Source: Pseudonocardiaceae bacterium (GTDB lineage Bacteria; Actinomycetota; Actinomycetes; Mycobacteriales; Pseudonocardiaceae). From it: a stretch of DNA of 64,000 bases. Made by a program: the position numbers and the translations under genes. The DNA lies in NCBI GenBank assembly GCA_009379845.1, contig WHSZ01000029.1, positions 1 to 64,000 on the forward strand. Direction: 5' to 3'. Positions 11,005 through 20,106 of the stretch are shown piece by piece; position 1 is the stretch's first letter, and each line of letters begins with the position of its first letter. Below the pieces are notes generated by a model. It had not been told where the DNA came from. It made no database searches and saw only the letters and a list, made by a program, of their open reading frames with translations.

Positions 11005-11488
11005 TCACGGCCGCAGCGGGCGACCGTACAGATCGGTACCTCCGTTCACCACCAAGAGGATGCCGTCGATGATGGACCAGAGCACTCCGATCCCGATGAA
11101 GACGGTCAGCAACTGGGCGACGGCGATTCGGTGTGCCCGGTGTAGAACCGGCCGGTGCCGAACGGCAGCAGGATCTGCAGTACCCCGCGGCGACCCGGGA
11201 TTTGTCCGAATACACCTGCGCCGGTGGCGGTGGCGGGGCGTACGTTGCCGGCTGGTACGCGTACGCCGGCGCAGGTGGGGCCAGGAACGGCGGGAGGGGC
11301 GGCGGCAGGTCGGTGAACAGCTCACGGAGCTCGGCGCGAGTCTTCGCGGTCATCGCGCTGGCCACCCGCGCGTCGTACTCGTGGACGTCCAACCGCCCCG
11401 CACTGAAGTGCGCCTGGATCGCCTCCATCGCCTGCTCACGTTCGGCGGTGCCGACTCGGATGTCGTCGCTGCCGTGCGCGCCCGTCAT
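11005..11488 (-). pseudogene. DUF1707–TM2 membrane protein gene with two frameshifts
   Basis: On the minus strand an ATG at 11488 opens a frame that encodes a DUF1707 domain (DIRVGTAEREQAMEAIQAHF, then GRLDVHEYDARV) and a Pro/Tyr-rich linker. The expected TM2 domain follows but is split over three frames. After KSRVAAG the homologous reading moves to a second frame (VLQILLPFGTGRFYTGHT). About 50 bases later it moves to a third (IAVAQLLTVFIGIG, then WSIIDGILLVVNGG and YGRPLRP). Each junction is explained by one missing base, near 11181 and 11132. The translated pieces join into a normal TM2 domain. Either the gene is inactive or the assembly has two nearby single-base errors. Confidence 0.8.
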
Positions 11489-11604
11489 GCTTACCCACGG
11501 TATCGGAGACCCCGCGATAGTCACGGTTTTTCGCTCGTTCCGCCGAGTGCTGCCCCGCTGCATTAGAGTGCCCGCCACGATGAGGTTAGCCAGCGACGAT
11601 CGGC

Positions 11605-12582
11605 GTGCCGGCGGCGCACGGGAATGGGGCAGCCACGAAATCGAGCGACGAGGACGAGATCGCACCGGAACTGGCGCGAGTCGTCGCCGCGTACCTTGAC
11701 CACCTGGCGGTTGAGCGCGGCACATCGCGGAACACGCTGGACAGCTACCGGCGCGATTTGCGCCGCTATGCCGGCTACCTCACCGGCGCCGGGGTGCGCG
11801 AGTTCCGGGCGATCACCGATCGGCAGGTCACCGAGTTCTTGATCTCACTGCGGGAAGGCGACGGCCAGCATCGGCCGCTCGCCGAATCGTCGGCCGCACG
11901 CGCGCTGGTGACGGTGCGCGGACTGCACCGATTCGCGCAACGCGAGGACATCGTCACCGACGACGTCGCGCGGGACGTGCGCCCGCCGTCGCCGGTACGC
12001 AGGCTGCCGAAGGCGCTCGGCGTGGACGATGTGCTGCGGTTGCTGGACATGCCGGCCAACGACGGCGCGCGGGAACTGCGCGACCGGGCGCTGCTGGAAC
12101 TGCTGTACTCCACCGGCGCGCGGATCTCCGAAGCCGTCGGGTTGGATCTGGACGACATCGATTCGACCGACCGGACCGTGCTACTGGACGGCAAGGGCGG
12201 CAAGCAACGGCTGGTGCCGGTCGGCCGGCCCGCGCTCCACGCGCTGGACGCCTACCTGGTGCGGGCGCGGCCGGAGCTGGCCAAACACGGGCGTGGCGAA
12301 CCGGCGGTGTTCCTGAACGCGCGTGGCGGCAGGCTGTCCAGGCAGAGCGCGTGGCAGGCGCTCAAGACGAACGCGGAACGTGCGGGGCTGGCCGCTTCGG
12401 TGTCGCCGCACACCCTGCGCCACTCGTTCGCCACCCACTTGCTGGAAGGCGGTGCGGACGTTCGGGTGGTTCAGGAACTGCTGGGGCACGCCTCGGTCAC
12501 CACGACCCAGGTGTACACCCTGGTCACCGTAAACACGCTGCGCGAGGTGTATGCGACCGCGCACCCGCGCGCCAGGGGCTAG
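11605..12582 (+). CDS. xerD: Site-specific tyrosine recombinase XerD
   Basis: A ~325-aa tyrosine recombinase that resolves chromosome dimers at dif with XerC. The N-terminal SAM-like core-binding domain starts near residue 22 ([18 protein letters not shown]). Catalytic residues are visible: Arg in [12 protein letters not shown] near 172, Lys in [12 protein letters not shown] near 198, His-x-x-Arg in [17 protein letters not shown] near 270, and the His and Tyr of [14 protein letters not shown] near 293–302. The GTG at 11605 is the longest start; the first ~18 residues are not family-like, so the true start may be slightly downstream. It lies in the mycobacterial xerD position before parA. Confidence 0.93.
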   Translation: MPAAHGNGAATKSSDEDEIAPELARVVAAYLDHLAVERGTSRNTLDSYRRDLRRYAGYLTGAGVREFRAITDRQVTEFLISLREGDGQHRPLAESSAARALVTVRGLHRFAQREDIVTDDVARDVRPPSPVRRLPKALGVDDVLRLLDMPANDGARELRDRALLELLYSTGARISEAVGLDLDDIDSTDRTVLLDGKGGKQRLVPVGRPALHALDAYLVRARPELAKHGRGEPAVFLNARGGRLSRQSAWQALKTNAERAGLAASVSPHTLRHSFATHLLEGGADVRVVQELLGHASVTTTQVYTLVTVNTLREVYATAHPRARG

Positions 12583-12671
12583 GCCAAAACACCGTGCTAC
12601 GGCGAGGCGCGTTGGCCCAGGTGCACCCGCAGGCTTAGGCTTCGCTGCGGCAGAGAGGGAGACAAGGAGCC

Positions 12672-13619
12672 ATGTCGACATTGAGCCCAGGCACCGGAGG
12701 GTCCGCGAGTGGCCGCGCGGCCCAGCTCAGCCTTGCCCCGCGCCCCGCGGCCGACACCGACGAGGAGCTCGAGACTACCGACGGTCAGCGCGGCCTTGGC
12801 CCAACGGGCCGGCGGCCGAGGCGAATCCCGGAACCGCCCTCGCTCGATCGGCACGGCCCGGCCACCGTGCTGGCGATGTGCAACCAGAAGGGTGGTGTCG
12901 GGAAGACCACCTCCACCATAAATCTGGGTGCCGCGCTCACCGAGTACGGCCGCAGGGTGCTGCTGGTGGACTTTGACCCGCAGGGCGCGCTGTCGGTCGG
13001 GCTCGGCATGCAGCCGCAGGAACTCGAGCAGACCATCTACAACGTGATCATGGAACGCTCGGTGGACGTGCACAGCGTGATCAGGAAAACCACCTGCGAG
13101 CAGATGGACCTGCTGCCGAGCAACATCGATCTGTCCGCAGCGGAGGTGCAGCTCGTCGCCGAGGTGGGGCGTGAGCACACCCTGCTGCGCGTGCTTCGCC
13201 CGATCATCGACGAGTACGACTTCGTCCTGGTGGACTGCCAGCCCTCGCTCGGGCTGCTCACGGTGAACGCGCTGACCGCGTCGGACGGGGTGCTCATCCC
13301 ACTGGAATGCGAGTTCTTCAGCCTGCGCGGGGTCGCGCTGCTGATCGACACGATCGAGAAGGTCAAGGAGCGGCTGAACCCGAAGCTGGACATCACCGGC
13401 ATCCTCGCGACCATGTTCGACCCGCGCACGCTGCACTCGAAAGAGGTCATGGCGCGCGTGGTGGAGGCCTTTGGCGACATCGTTTTCGACACCGTGATCA
13501 ACCGGACCGTGCGTTTCCCCGAGACGACCGTCGCTGGGGAGCCGATCACCCGCTGGGCCCCGCGTTCGGCCGGCTCGAAGGCGTACCGCGCGCTGGCCCG
13601 CGAGGTGATTTCGCGGTGA
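12672..13619 (+). CDS. ParA family ATPase (Soj-like, scpAB operon)
   Basis: A 315-aa ParA/MinD-type ATPase. The deviant Walker A is KGGVGKTTSTINLGAAL near residue 76, Walker A' is LLVDFDPQGALS near 102, and Walker B is LVDCQPSLGLLT near 190. About 60 disordered residues precede the ATPase domain. The ATG has AAGGAG five bases upstream. This is the Rv1708-type ParA that heads the scpA/scpB operon rather than the origin-proximal parAB pair. Its overlapping downstream neighbour, with a ribbon-helix-helix-like C-terminus, may be its DNA-binding partner. Confidence 0.92.
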   Translation: MSTLSPGTGGSASGRAAQLSLAPRPAADTDEELETTDGQRGLGPTGRRPRRIPEPPSLDRHGPATVLAMCNQKGGVGKTTSTINLGAALTEYGRRVLLVDFDPQGALSVGLGMQPQELEQTIYNVIMERSVDVHSVIRKTTCEQMDLLPSNIDLSAAEVQLVAEVGREHTLLRVLRPIIDEYDFVLVDCQPSLGLLTVNALTASDGVLIPLECEFFSLRGVALLIDTIEKVKERLNPKLDITGILATMFDPRTLHSKEVMARVVEAFGDIVFDTVINRTVRFPETTVAGEPITRWAPRSAGSKAYRALAREVISR

Positions 13620-14053
13620 ACCGGCGTATCCCGTTGCCGGGGGCCGCCGAGCTGTTCCGGCGCACCTCGGAAGGTGGGCGTTCGGCCCAACGGTCCGCCG
13701 GTGAGTCCGAGCCCCCTGGCTGGTTCACGCCGACCAAACCGCCGAACGGTGAATCGTCCAGTGCGGAAGCCCCCGCCGAGCGGTCCGCGAAGCCGGCACG
13801 CGACCGGCGCGGCTCGCCCCGCCAGAAGCATGATGCGAAGATCACCGTGTACGTATCGGGAAACGAACTGCTTGCCCTCGAGCAGGCGCGGCTGACGTTG
13901 CGCGCTGAGCACGAGCTCGCGGTCGATCGGGGGCGGTTGGTGCGTGAGGCGGTTGCCGTGCTGCTGGCCGATTTCGAGGAGACCGGCGCCGACTCGGTAC
14001 TGGTCCGCCGCTTGCGTCAGTCCGATGAGCAGGGCGGGGAAGCCGGGAAGTGA
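13616..14053 (+). CDS. Ribbon-helix-helix-like protein between parA and scpA
   Basis: A 145-aa basic protein. Residues 1–75 are low-complexity and rich in Pro, Ser, Arg and Glu. Residues about 77–135 are ordered: KITVYVSGNELLALEQARLTL gives a beta strand followed by a helix, then GRLVREAVAVLLADFEETG gives a second helix, the pattern of a ribbon-helix-helix DNA-binding domain. GTG start, 4-bp overlap with both parA and scpA. The fold is inferred from pattern only. The coupling suggests it works with the ParA ATPase, as small RHH partners do for some plasmid ParA proteins. Confidence 0.72.
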   Translation: MNRRIPLPGAAELFRRTSEGGRSAQRSAGESEPPGWFTPTKPPNGESSSAEAPAERSAKPARDRRGSPRQKHDAKITVYVSGNELLALEQARLTLRAEHELAVDRGRLVREAVAVLLADFEETGADSVLVRRLRQSDEQGGEAGK

Positions 14054-14982
14054 CCGCACTTGTGACAGACGAGCCGGATTCGAGTCAGCCGGACGCCGAG
14101 GAGCCAGCGCCTGGTGTCCAGCCGGAGTCGCCGGGCGGGTCCGCCAACCTCTCGGAGCTCGGCGCCGAGGAGGCGTCCAGCGCGGGCCGGTTCACCGTGC
14201 GGCTGTCCAACTTCGAGGGCCCGTTCGACCTGCTGCTGCAGCTGATCTCGCAGCACGAGCTGGATGTCACCGAGGTCGCGCTGCACCAGGTGACGGATGA
14301 CTTCATCGCGCACATCAAGGCGATGGGGCAAGGCTGGGACCTGGACGAGACCACCGAGTTCCTGGTGATCGCGGCGACCCTGCTGGACTTGAAGGCGGCA
14401 AGGCTGCTGCCCTCGGCCGAGGTGGAGGACGAGGACGACCTCGCGTTGCTGGAGGCACGCGACCTGCTGTTCGCGCGACTGCTGCAGTACCGGGCGTACA
14501 AGCAGGTGGCCGCGTTGTTCGCGGAACTCGAGGCGGGCGCGCTGCGACGTTATCCTCGTTCGGTGGCGCTCGAGGACCGTTACCTCGGGTTGTTGCCGGA
14601 AGTGATGATCGGCGTGGATCCGCATCGGTTCGCGGAGATCGCGGCCGCGGTGTTCCGGCCGAAGCCCCCGCCCATGGTGGCGACGGATCATCTGCACGCC
14701 GCGAAGGTCTCGGTGCGCGAGCAGGCCGCGTTGCTGCGGGTGCGGCTCGCCGAGCAGGGGAACGCGAGCTTCGCGGAGCTCGTGACGGAATGCAAGCACA
14801 CGCGGGAAGTTGTCGCCTGCTTCCTGGCTCTGCTGGAGTTGTATCGCGAGGCGAATGTCGACTTCAGCCAACCGGATGCGTTGGGGGAGTTGGAGGTTCG
14901 CTGGACGGGCGGCTCGCTCGAGCAGGCGCGGGCGGAAGCCGAGGCGGACCGCGCACGTGTCGGAGACGAGGAGTACGGGTGA
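14050..14982 (+). CDS. scpA: Segregation and condensation protein A
   Basis: A 310-aa kleisin that bridges the SMC heads and binds ScpB. After a ~45-residue disordered leader the family N-terminus is clear (FTVRLSNFEGPFDLLLQLIS near 50), followed by VTDDFIAHIKAMG and TEFLVIAATLLDLKAARLLP. The C-terminal winged-helix part is near 215–290. The GTG start overlaps the upstream gene by 4 bp, and scpB starts within its stop. Confidence 0.95.
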   Translation: MTALVTDEPDSSQPDAEEPAPGVQPESPGGSANLSELGAEEASSAGRFTVRLSNFEGPFDLLLQLISQHELDVTEVALHQVTDDFIAHIKAMGQGWDLDETTEFLVIAATLLDLKAARLLPSAEVEDEDDLALLEARDLLFARLLQYRAYKQVAALFAELEAGALRRYPRSVALEDRYLGLLPEVMIGVDPHRFAEIAAAVFRPKPPPMVATDHLHAAKVSVREQAALLRVRLAEQGNASFAELVTECKHTREVVACFLALLELYREANVDFSQPDALGELEVRWTGGSLEQARAEAEADRARVGDEEYG

Positions 14983-15890
14983 CGGAACAACCGGAGGGGA
15001 CGGCGGAGCCGCGGTCCGTTGAGGACGTCGCGGAGGCAACTGGTGCGGCCGAGGTGGCGCCGGCTCGGGATGCCGGCGTGGATCTCGAAGCGCCGGTTGA
15101 CGTCGAGCCGGAGTCCGCGCTCGCCCGGCTTGCGGGGCCGCAACCGTGGGAGCGGGAACCATCGGAGCGAGAATCGGCGTGGGAGCACCAGCCGGCACCC
15201 GCGGCGGAGCAGCGGCCCGAGCAGCAGCCCGAGGCGGAGCAGCGGTTCGAGCCGGTCCCCGAGCCCGATCCGGCGTCGGGGCAGGAGACCGGAGCTGGTT
15301 CCGGGCAGGACGCGGGCCTCGTCGCGATGGACAGCTCGGTGCCGGGCCTGGAATCGGACTCCGACGTGGAAATGGCGTTGGAGGCGATCCTGCTGGTGGT
15401 GGATTCCCCCGCGACCGAGGAATCCCTTGCCACCGCGGTGGATCAGCCGGTCGAGCGGGTCACCGAGTCGCTTCGGCGGTTGTCCGAGCGCTACACCGAA
15501 GACGGCCGCGGGATCGACCTGCGCAGGGCCGGTGAGGGCTGGCGGTTCTACACCAGGGACAAGTTCGCGCCGTTCGTGGAAAAGCTTCTGATGGACGGGC
15601 AGCGATCCAAGCTGACCCGTGCGGCGCTGGAAACCCTCGCGGTGATCGCCTACCGGCAGCCGGTGACCCGCACCCGGGTCGCCGCCGTGCGCGGCGTGAA
15701 CGTGGACGGCGTGGTCCGCACGCTGCTCGCCCGCGGCCTGATCGAGGAGGCCGGTACGGACAACGAGACCGGCGGAACCCTGTACACCACAACGGAATTG
15801 TTCCTCGAGCGGCTCGGTCTTTCCTCGCTCGGCGATCTGCCGCCGATCGCGCCGCTGCTGCCCGAGGTAGATTCGATCGATGACGTCTGA
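14979..15890 (+). CDS. scpB: Segregation and condensation protein B
   Basis: A 303-aa protein, longer than typical ScpB (~200 aa) because residues 1–125 are an acidic, Glu/Pro-rich disordered extension. The two winged-helix domains start at about 130 (MALEAILLVVDSPATEESLA) and contain the conserved TRAALETLAVIAYRQPVTR near 210 and VRTLLARGLIEEAG. It binds ScpA in the SMC complex. The GTG overlaps the scpA stop. Its last 11 bases overlap the start of the next gene. Confidence 0.93.
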   Translation: MTEQPEGTAEPRSVEDVAEATGAAEVAPARDAGVDLEAPVDVEPESALARLAGPQPWEREPSERESAWEHQPAPAAEQRPEQQPEAEQRFEPVPEPDPASGQETGAGSGQDAGLVAMDSSVPGLESDSDVEMALEAILLVVDSPATEESLATAVDQPVERVTESLRRLSERYTEDGRGIDLRRAGEGWRFYTRDKFAPFVEKLLMDGQRSKLTRAALETLAVIAYRQPVTRTRVAAVRGVNVDGVVRTLLARGLIEEAGTDNETGGTLYTTTELFLERLGLSSLGDLPPIAPLLPEVDSIDDV

Positions 15891-16617
15891 CGCGCGAGGT
15901 GTGCGCCTGCAGAAGGTGCTGGCCCGTGCCGGGGTCGCGTCCCGGCGCGTGGCCGAGGACCTGATCGCGCGCGGCCGGGTCAGCGTCGACGGGGTAGTGG
16001 TGACCGAGCTCGGGCGCCGGGTGGATCCGGAAAGCGCGGTGATCCACGTGGACGGTGCCCGGATTCTGGTGCGCGATGATGTGGTGCATCTGGCGTTGAA
16101 CAAGCCGCACGGCGTGCATTCCACGATGACCGACGACCGCGGCCGCCCGTGCGTGGGTGACTATGTCGCCGATCGCCCCGAGCGGCTGTTCCACGTTGGA
16201 CGGCTGGACGCCGAGACCGAGGGCTTGCTGTTGCTGACCAACGACGGCGAGCTGGCGCATCGGTTGATGCACCCTTCGTACCGCGTTCTCAAGACCTATC
16301 TGGCCGAAGTGGACGGTTCGGTGCCGCGCGGGCTGAAGCGGACCCTGACCACCGGGCTGGAGCTGGAGGACGGTCCGGTGCGGGTGGACAACTTCCGGGT
16401 GGTGGACAGGATCGGCGGGCACACCATGGTCGAGGTGGTGTTGCACGAGGGGCGTAAGCACATCGTGCGGCGGCTGCTGGCTGAGGCGGGGCATCCGGTG
16501 TCCAGGCTGGTGCGCACCGCGGTGGGTGACGTGCGCCTCGGCAATGCCCGGCCCGGCACGCTTCGCCCGTTGAACCGCGCGGAGATCGGCTCGCTGTACT
16601 CCACCGTCGGGTTGTGA
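15880..16617 (+). CDS. 23S rRNA pseudouridine synthase, RluB/RsuA family
   Basis: A 245-aa pseudouridine synthase. An N-terminal S4 domain (RLQKVLARAGVASRRVAEDLI) is followed by the catalytic motif GRLDAETEGLLLLTNDGELA near residue 107, whose Asp is the nucleophile, then RVLKTYLAEVDG and the C-terminal GRKHIVRRLLAEAGHPV. It corresponds to Rv1711 and modifies uridine in 23S rRNA. The ATG lies 11 bases inside the end of scpB, so translation is coupled. It ends the operon that starts at parA. Confidence 0.93.
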   Translation: MTSDARGVRLQKVLARAGVASRRVAEDLIARGRVSVDGVVVTELGRRVDPESAVIHVDGARILVRDDVVHLALNKPHGVHSTMTDDRGRPCVGDYVADRPERLFHVGRLDAETEGLLLLTNDGELAHRLMHPSYRVLKTYLAEVDGSVPRGLKRTLTTGLELEDGPVRVDNFRVVDRIGGHTMVEVVLHEGRKHIVRRLLAEAGHPVSRLVRTAVGDVRLGNARPGTLRPLNRAEIGSLYSTVGL

Positions 16618-16654
16618 GCGGTGCGCCGTTGATCGCCTCAGCAGCCGGAAGTAC

Positions 16655-17548
16655 TCAAGTGCGGGTGTAGCGCTCCGGGGCGAACTCGTCAAAACCGATG
16701 GCTTTGTGGCGCACCCGCAAGTGCATCGGGCCCTGGATGCGCAACGACTTCGGCAGCAGCGGCGTGATCGCGCGGGAGAGCGCGGCGAAGGCACGCAGTT
16801 GCCGCTCCCGGCCCGGCGTCCAGCGCAGGCCGAAGCGCTCGCGCAGCGCTGGCGGCAGCAGCCCGACGGTACTCAGCATGATCACGTACGAGATCGGAGC
16901 GCTCGCCGTCCGCCAGAGCGGCTCGGTCCAGCCGGGCAGCCCCGGCGGGAGCGCGGGCTTGGCGAGGCTGCGCAGCACCGTGTCGACCGTTTCGGTGTGC
17001 TCGAGGCGGGTATCGATCATGGTGTCGAAGTACGCCTGGAACCCGCTCCAGTCCGCCGGCAGGTCGCCGTCGCGGATGCCGAGTAGCCGGCCGAGGCCGA
17101 GCCACTCCGCGTACAGCTGTTCGATCTCCTCCGCACTCATCGCGCGCCCGAACCGCTGGTGCACGGTGATGATGGTGTGCACAAGGGTGGCCTGCACCCA
17201 CGCGTAGGCCTCCGGCTCGAGCGCGTGGTACCGGCTGCCGTCCGGGTTTACCCCCTTGATCGACTTGTGCATCTCGCGGAGCTTGCGGGTCACCTCGATG
17301 GCGTCCTCGCCGCTGTACACGGTGAGCATGATGTAGTCGAGGGTGCGAATCAGCCGCTGCCACGGCTCGTTCAGGAAGTTCGAATGATCCCGCACGCCCG
17401 AGCCGACCGTGGGGTAGGCGACCTGCAGCAGCAGCGCGTAGCCGGCCCCGAGAAAGCCGCGGACATCGCTGGAACGTTGCCATGAAACGGACTCCGGCCC
17501 GAGCGTCAGTTCGCGGGCGACGTCGTCCGGTACGCGTGTCGGGCTCAT
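16655..17548 (-). CDS. MpaB/latex-clearing-protein-like oxygenase family protein (DUF2236)
   Basis: A 297-aa protein of the family that includes fungal ER-bound MpaB and the heme-b latex clearing protein Lcp. The typical stretch REMHKSIKGVNPDG near residue 105, then the helix AWVQATLVHTIITVHQRFG near 130, carries the conserved His and Arg residues. No signal peptide is seen. Most bacterial members have unknown substrates. The ATG at 17548 is preferred over an upstream in-frame ATG at 17614, because the latter would cover the regulator's upstream region. Divergent from a TetR gene that probably controls it. Confidence 0.85.
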   Translation of the reverse strand: MSPTRVPDDVARELTLGPESVSWQRSSDVRGFLGAGYALLLQVAYPTVGSGVRDHSNFLNEPWQRLIRTLDYIMLTVYSGEDAIEVTRKLREMHKSIKGVNPDGSRYHALEPEAYAWVQATLVHTIITVHQRFGRAMSAEEIEQLYAEWLGLGRLLGIRDGDLPADWSGFQAYFDTMIDTRLEHTETVDTVLRSLAKPALPPGLPGWTEPLWRTASAPISYVIMLSTVGLLPPALRERFGLRWTPGRERQLRAFAALSRAITPLLPKSLRIQGPMHLRVRHKAIGFDEFAPERYTRT

Positions 17549-17620
17549 CGGCCGCTCCAGGTGGAGAGTTGATGGACAACCTGGGTAGTCCAATCCGACG
17601 GTAGACATGGACAACGGCCG
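17549..17620. promoter_or_regulatory. Divergent promoter/operator region, mpaB-like and TetR
   Basis: A 72-bp spacer between two divergent starts. The nine-base sequence ATGGACAAC occurs twice in direct orientation (17572–17580 and 17607–17615) and may be a TetR half-site. On the minus strand TTGACA (complement of 17622–17627) lies 16–18 bases from TCTACC/TACCGT, a candidate promoter for the mpaB-like gene; it overlaps the first codons of the TetR gene. Confidence 0.4.
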
Positions 17621-18271
17621 GTGTCAACATTGGTCGTTGTGCGCACCAACCCGACTCGCAGCTGGCGTGGCGTCAGCGCCGAAGAGCGTCGCGTGGAGCG
17701 GCACGCGCAGCTGGTGGAGGCCGGCCTCGAGGTGATCGGTACGCACGGCTGGGCGAACACCACCGTGCGCGGGGTGTGCCGGCGGGCCGGGCTGACCGAG
17801 CGGTACTTCTACGAGAGCTTCCTAGACCGCGAGGCGTTGCTGGTCGCGGTCTACGAGCGGGTACTGGGCGAGGGCATCCGGGTGGTTCTGGAGGCGATTT
17901 CCGCGGCACCCAAGGACTTCCGGTTGACCGTGCGTGCGGCGATCACCGCGGGTGTCGAGCTGCTCACCGACGACCCCCGCAAGGGGCGGGTGCTCGCGCT
18001 GGAAGCCATGACCAACGAGGCGCTGCAGCGTCGCAGGCGAGAGGCCATGCAGGCGCAAGCCGAGCTGATCTCTCAGCTGGCCCGCGAGGTGTTCTGTGCC
18101 GACGCACCCGAGCCGACCGACGCGAACCTCACGGCGTTCGCCCTGATCGGCATGCTGGTGGAACTCGGCGGCGCGTACCTGGACGGCCGGCTCGACGTGT
18201 CCCGTGAGCGTCTCATCGAGCACCTCACCGAACTGGTGATCGCAGCCGCCACGGTCTCCTCAAGTGCCTGA
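17621..18271 (+). CDS. TetR family transcriptional regulator
   Basis: A 216-aa regulator. The N-terminal helix-turn-helix spans about residues 25–72 (AQLVEAGLEVIGTHGWANTT, then VCRRAGLTERYFYESFLDRE), the TetR pattern. The C-terminal ligand domain is all-helical and unassigned. GTG start. Divergent from the mpaB-like oxygenase, which it most likely represses. The regulated substrate is unknown. Confidence 0.88.
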   Translation: MSTLVVVRTNPTRSWRGVSAEERRVERHAQLVEAGLEVIGTHGWANTTVRGVCRRAGLTERYFYESFLDREALLVAVYERVLGEGIRVVLEAISAAPKDFRLTVRAAITAGVELLTDDPRKGRVLALEAMTNEALQRRRREAMQAQAELISQLAREVFCADAPEPTDANLTAFALIGMLVELGGAYLDGRLDVSRERLIEHLTELVIAAATVSSSA

Positions 18272-18286
18272 GCCCGCGCCGTGGAA

Positions 18287-19471
18287 CTAGGTCGTGGCGG
18301 GGGCTGAGCGTAACCGGCCCGTCAGCGCGCGGGCCGTCGGTTCAACGACCCGGGCGGCGATCGGCCCGAGGACGGCCATCAGCAGCACGTACGCGGCGGC
18401 CAGGGCCGCCAGCTCGTGCGGCACCGCGCCGGCCGAGACGGCGAGCCCGGCGATGATGATGGAGAACTCGCCCCTTGCCACCAGCGCGGCACCCGCGCGG
18501 GCGCGGCCCATCCGGCCGATGCCCTGCCGCTTCGCCGCCCACCAGCCGGTGCCGATCTTCGTCAGCGTGGTGACCACGGTCAGCCCGATGGCCGCGCCGA
18601 GCACCGGGGGCATGGTGGTCGGATCGGTGTTGAACCCGAACACCACGAAGAACATCGCGGCGAACAGATCCCGCAGCGGTTCGAGCATCCGGGTGGCGTT
18701 CTCCGCGGTGGATCCGGAGATCGCGATGCCGAGCAGGAAGGCGCCGACCGCGGCGGAGACCTGCATCGCGGAGGCGAGCCCGGCGATCAGCAACGCGGCG
18801 CCCAGCACCTTGAGCAGGAATACCTCGCGGTCCGGGCTGTCCACGATCGCCGAGACGTACCGGCCGAACTTCAGCGCGATCAGCAGCACCACGGTGATCA
18901 CCGCGAGCGAGATGCCGACCGCGGTCATCCCGCCGAGGAGGCTGACACCACCGAGCAGGGCGGTCAGGATCGGCAGGTACAGCGCCATCGCGAGGTCTTC
19001 GAAGACCAGGATGGACAGCACGACCGGGGTTTCCCGGTTACCGAGCCTGCCGAGATCACCGAGTACCTTCGCGACGATCCCGGACGACGAGATGTAGGTG
19101 ATCCCGCCCATCGCGAGCGCGGCGACCGGACCCCAGCCGAGCAGCAGCGCCACCGCAACCCCTGGTGTCGCGTTCAGCACGACGTCCGCGATCCCGGCCG
19201 TCCACGAGCGGCGCAGGCCGGTGAACAATTCGGCCGCGGAGTACTCGAGCCCGAGCAGGAGCAGCAGCAGTACCACGCCGATCTCGCTGGCCAGATGCGT
19301 GAAATCGCCGATGCCACCGAGCGGGACGATGCCGCCCTCGCCAAACGCCAAACCGCCGAGCAGGTAGAGCGGGATCGGGGACATGCCGAACCGGCTGGCG
19401 AGTCGTCCGAGCACCCCCAGGGCGAAGAAAACAACCCCCAGCTGGATGAGCGATAGCGCGGTATGGTCCAC
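18287..19471 (-). CDS. khtU: K+/H+ antiporter, CPA2 family (KhtU-like)
   Basis: A 394-aa integral membrane protein with about 12–13 transmembrane helices of the Na+/H+ exchanger fold. Motifs include YLLGGLAFGEGG near residue 40 and the helix after VLSILVFEDLAMALY near 150, where the Asp is the usual ion-binding region of CPA2 antiporters. It lacks a C-terminal RCK domain. That domain is supplied by the protein encoded just upstream, the KhtT–KhtU arrangement known from Bacillus. GTG start three bases after the khtT stop. It probably exports K+ in exchange for protons. Confidence 0.86.
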   Translation of the reverse strand: MDHTALSLIQLGVVFFALGVLGRLASRFGMSPIPLYLLGGLAFGEGGIVPLGGIGDFTHLASEIGVVLLLLLLGLEYSAAELFTGLRRSWTAGIADVVLNATPGVAVALLLGWGPVAALAMGGITYISSSGIVAKVLGDLGRLGNRETPVVLSILVFEDLAMALYLPILTALLGGVSLLGGMTAVGISLAVITVVLLIALKFGRYVSAIVDSPDREVFLLKVLGAALLIAGLASAMQVSAAVGAFLLGIAISGSTAENATRMLEPLRDLFAAMFFVVFGFNTDPTTMPPVLGAAIGLTVVTTLTKIGTGWWAAKRQGIGRMGRARAGAALVARGEFSIIIAGLAVSAGAVPHELAALAAAYVLLMAVLGPIAARVVEPTARALTGRLRSAPATT

Positions 19472-19474
19472 GGC

Positions 19475-19957
19475 TCAGTCGTGGGCGAGGATCTCGCGGG
19501 CCTTCGTCAGCCCTTCCGACGTGCCGACCACGACCAGCACGTCGCCTGCGGTGAAGGTGAATTCGGGGCCGGGTGACGGGATCACCTGACCGGCTCGCAT
19601 CACCGCGACGACCGAAACGCCGGTGCGGGTGCGCAGCGCGGTGTCCCCGAGATTGCGGCCATCGAACGGCGAGCCAGGGGCGATCGGCAGCTGCTTGGTG
19701 TTGATGCCGGGCAGCTCGCGGTGCTCCTCGATGAGCTGGGCGACCAGCTGCGGTGCGCCGAGCAGGTTGGCGAGTGCCCCGGCCTCGTCCCCGGTCAGCG
19801 GCAACGAGGCCAAGCACGCGTCCGGATCGTCGGACTTCGACACGATGAGTTCGGTGTGGCCATCGCGGTGGTTGACCACGCCGATGCGCCGCCCCGTCTT
19901 GGTCGCGAAGTCCTTGCGCACTCCGATTCCGGGCAGCGGTGTTACTTCGACGTTCAC
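19475..19957 (-). CDS. khtT: K+/H+ antiporter regulatory subunit with TrkA-C (RCK_C) domain
   Basis: A 160-aa cytoplasmic protein. The N-terminal ~65 residues match KhtT/YhaT-type leaders (VTPLPGIGVRKDFATKTGRR). The C-terminal TrkA-C domain is about residues 75–158 (QLPIAPGSPFDGRNLGDTAL, then GDVLVVVGTSEGL). In Bacillus this subunit binds the second messenger c-di-AMP and gates the antiporter; c-di-AMP is also made by actinobacteria, so the same control is plausible. GTG start. Divergent from the Mrp operon, which puts K+ and Na+ homeostasis genes side by side. Confidence 0.86.
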   Translation of the reverse strand: MNVEVTPLPGIGVRKDFATKTGRRIGVVNHRDGHTELIVSKSDDPDACLASLPLTGDEAGALANLLGAPQLVAQLIEEHRELPGINTKQLPIAPGSPFDGRNLGDTALRTRTGVSVVAVMRAGQVIPSPGPEFTFTAGDVLVVVGTSEGLTKAREILAHD

Positions 19958-20106
19958 AACAACCCAGCTTACCGATTCCTCCCGCGGCGGGCCGAAACGA
20001 CCTGCGGATTCGGCGATCGGCGCGCGGGAGGGATCAACGGCCCCTCTTTCGGGTAGCCAGCAAGGGGCGTGTGTTTTCCGGTCACGAGCGCGGCGGAGGT
20101 ACTCGG

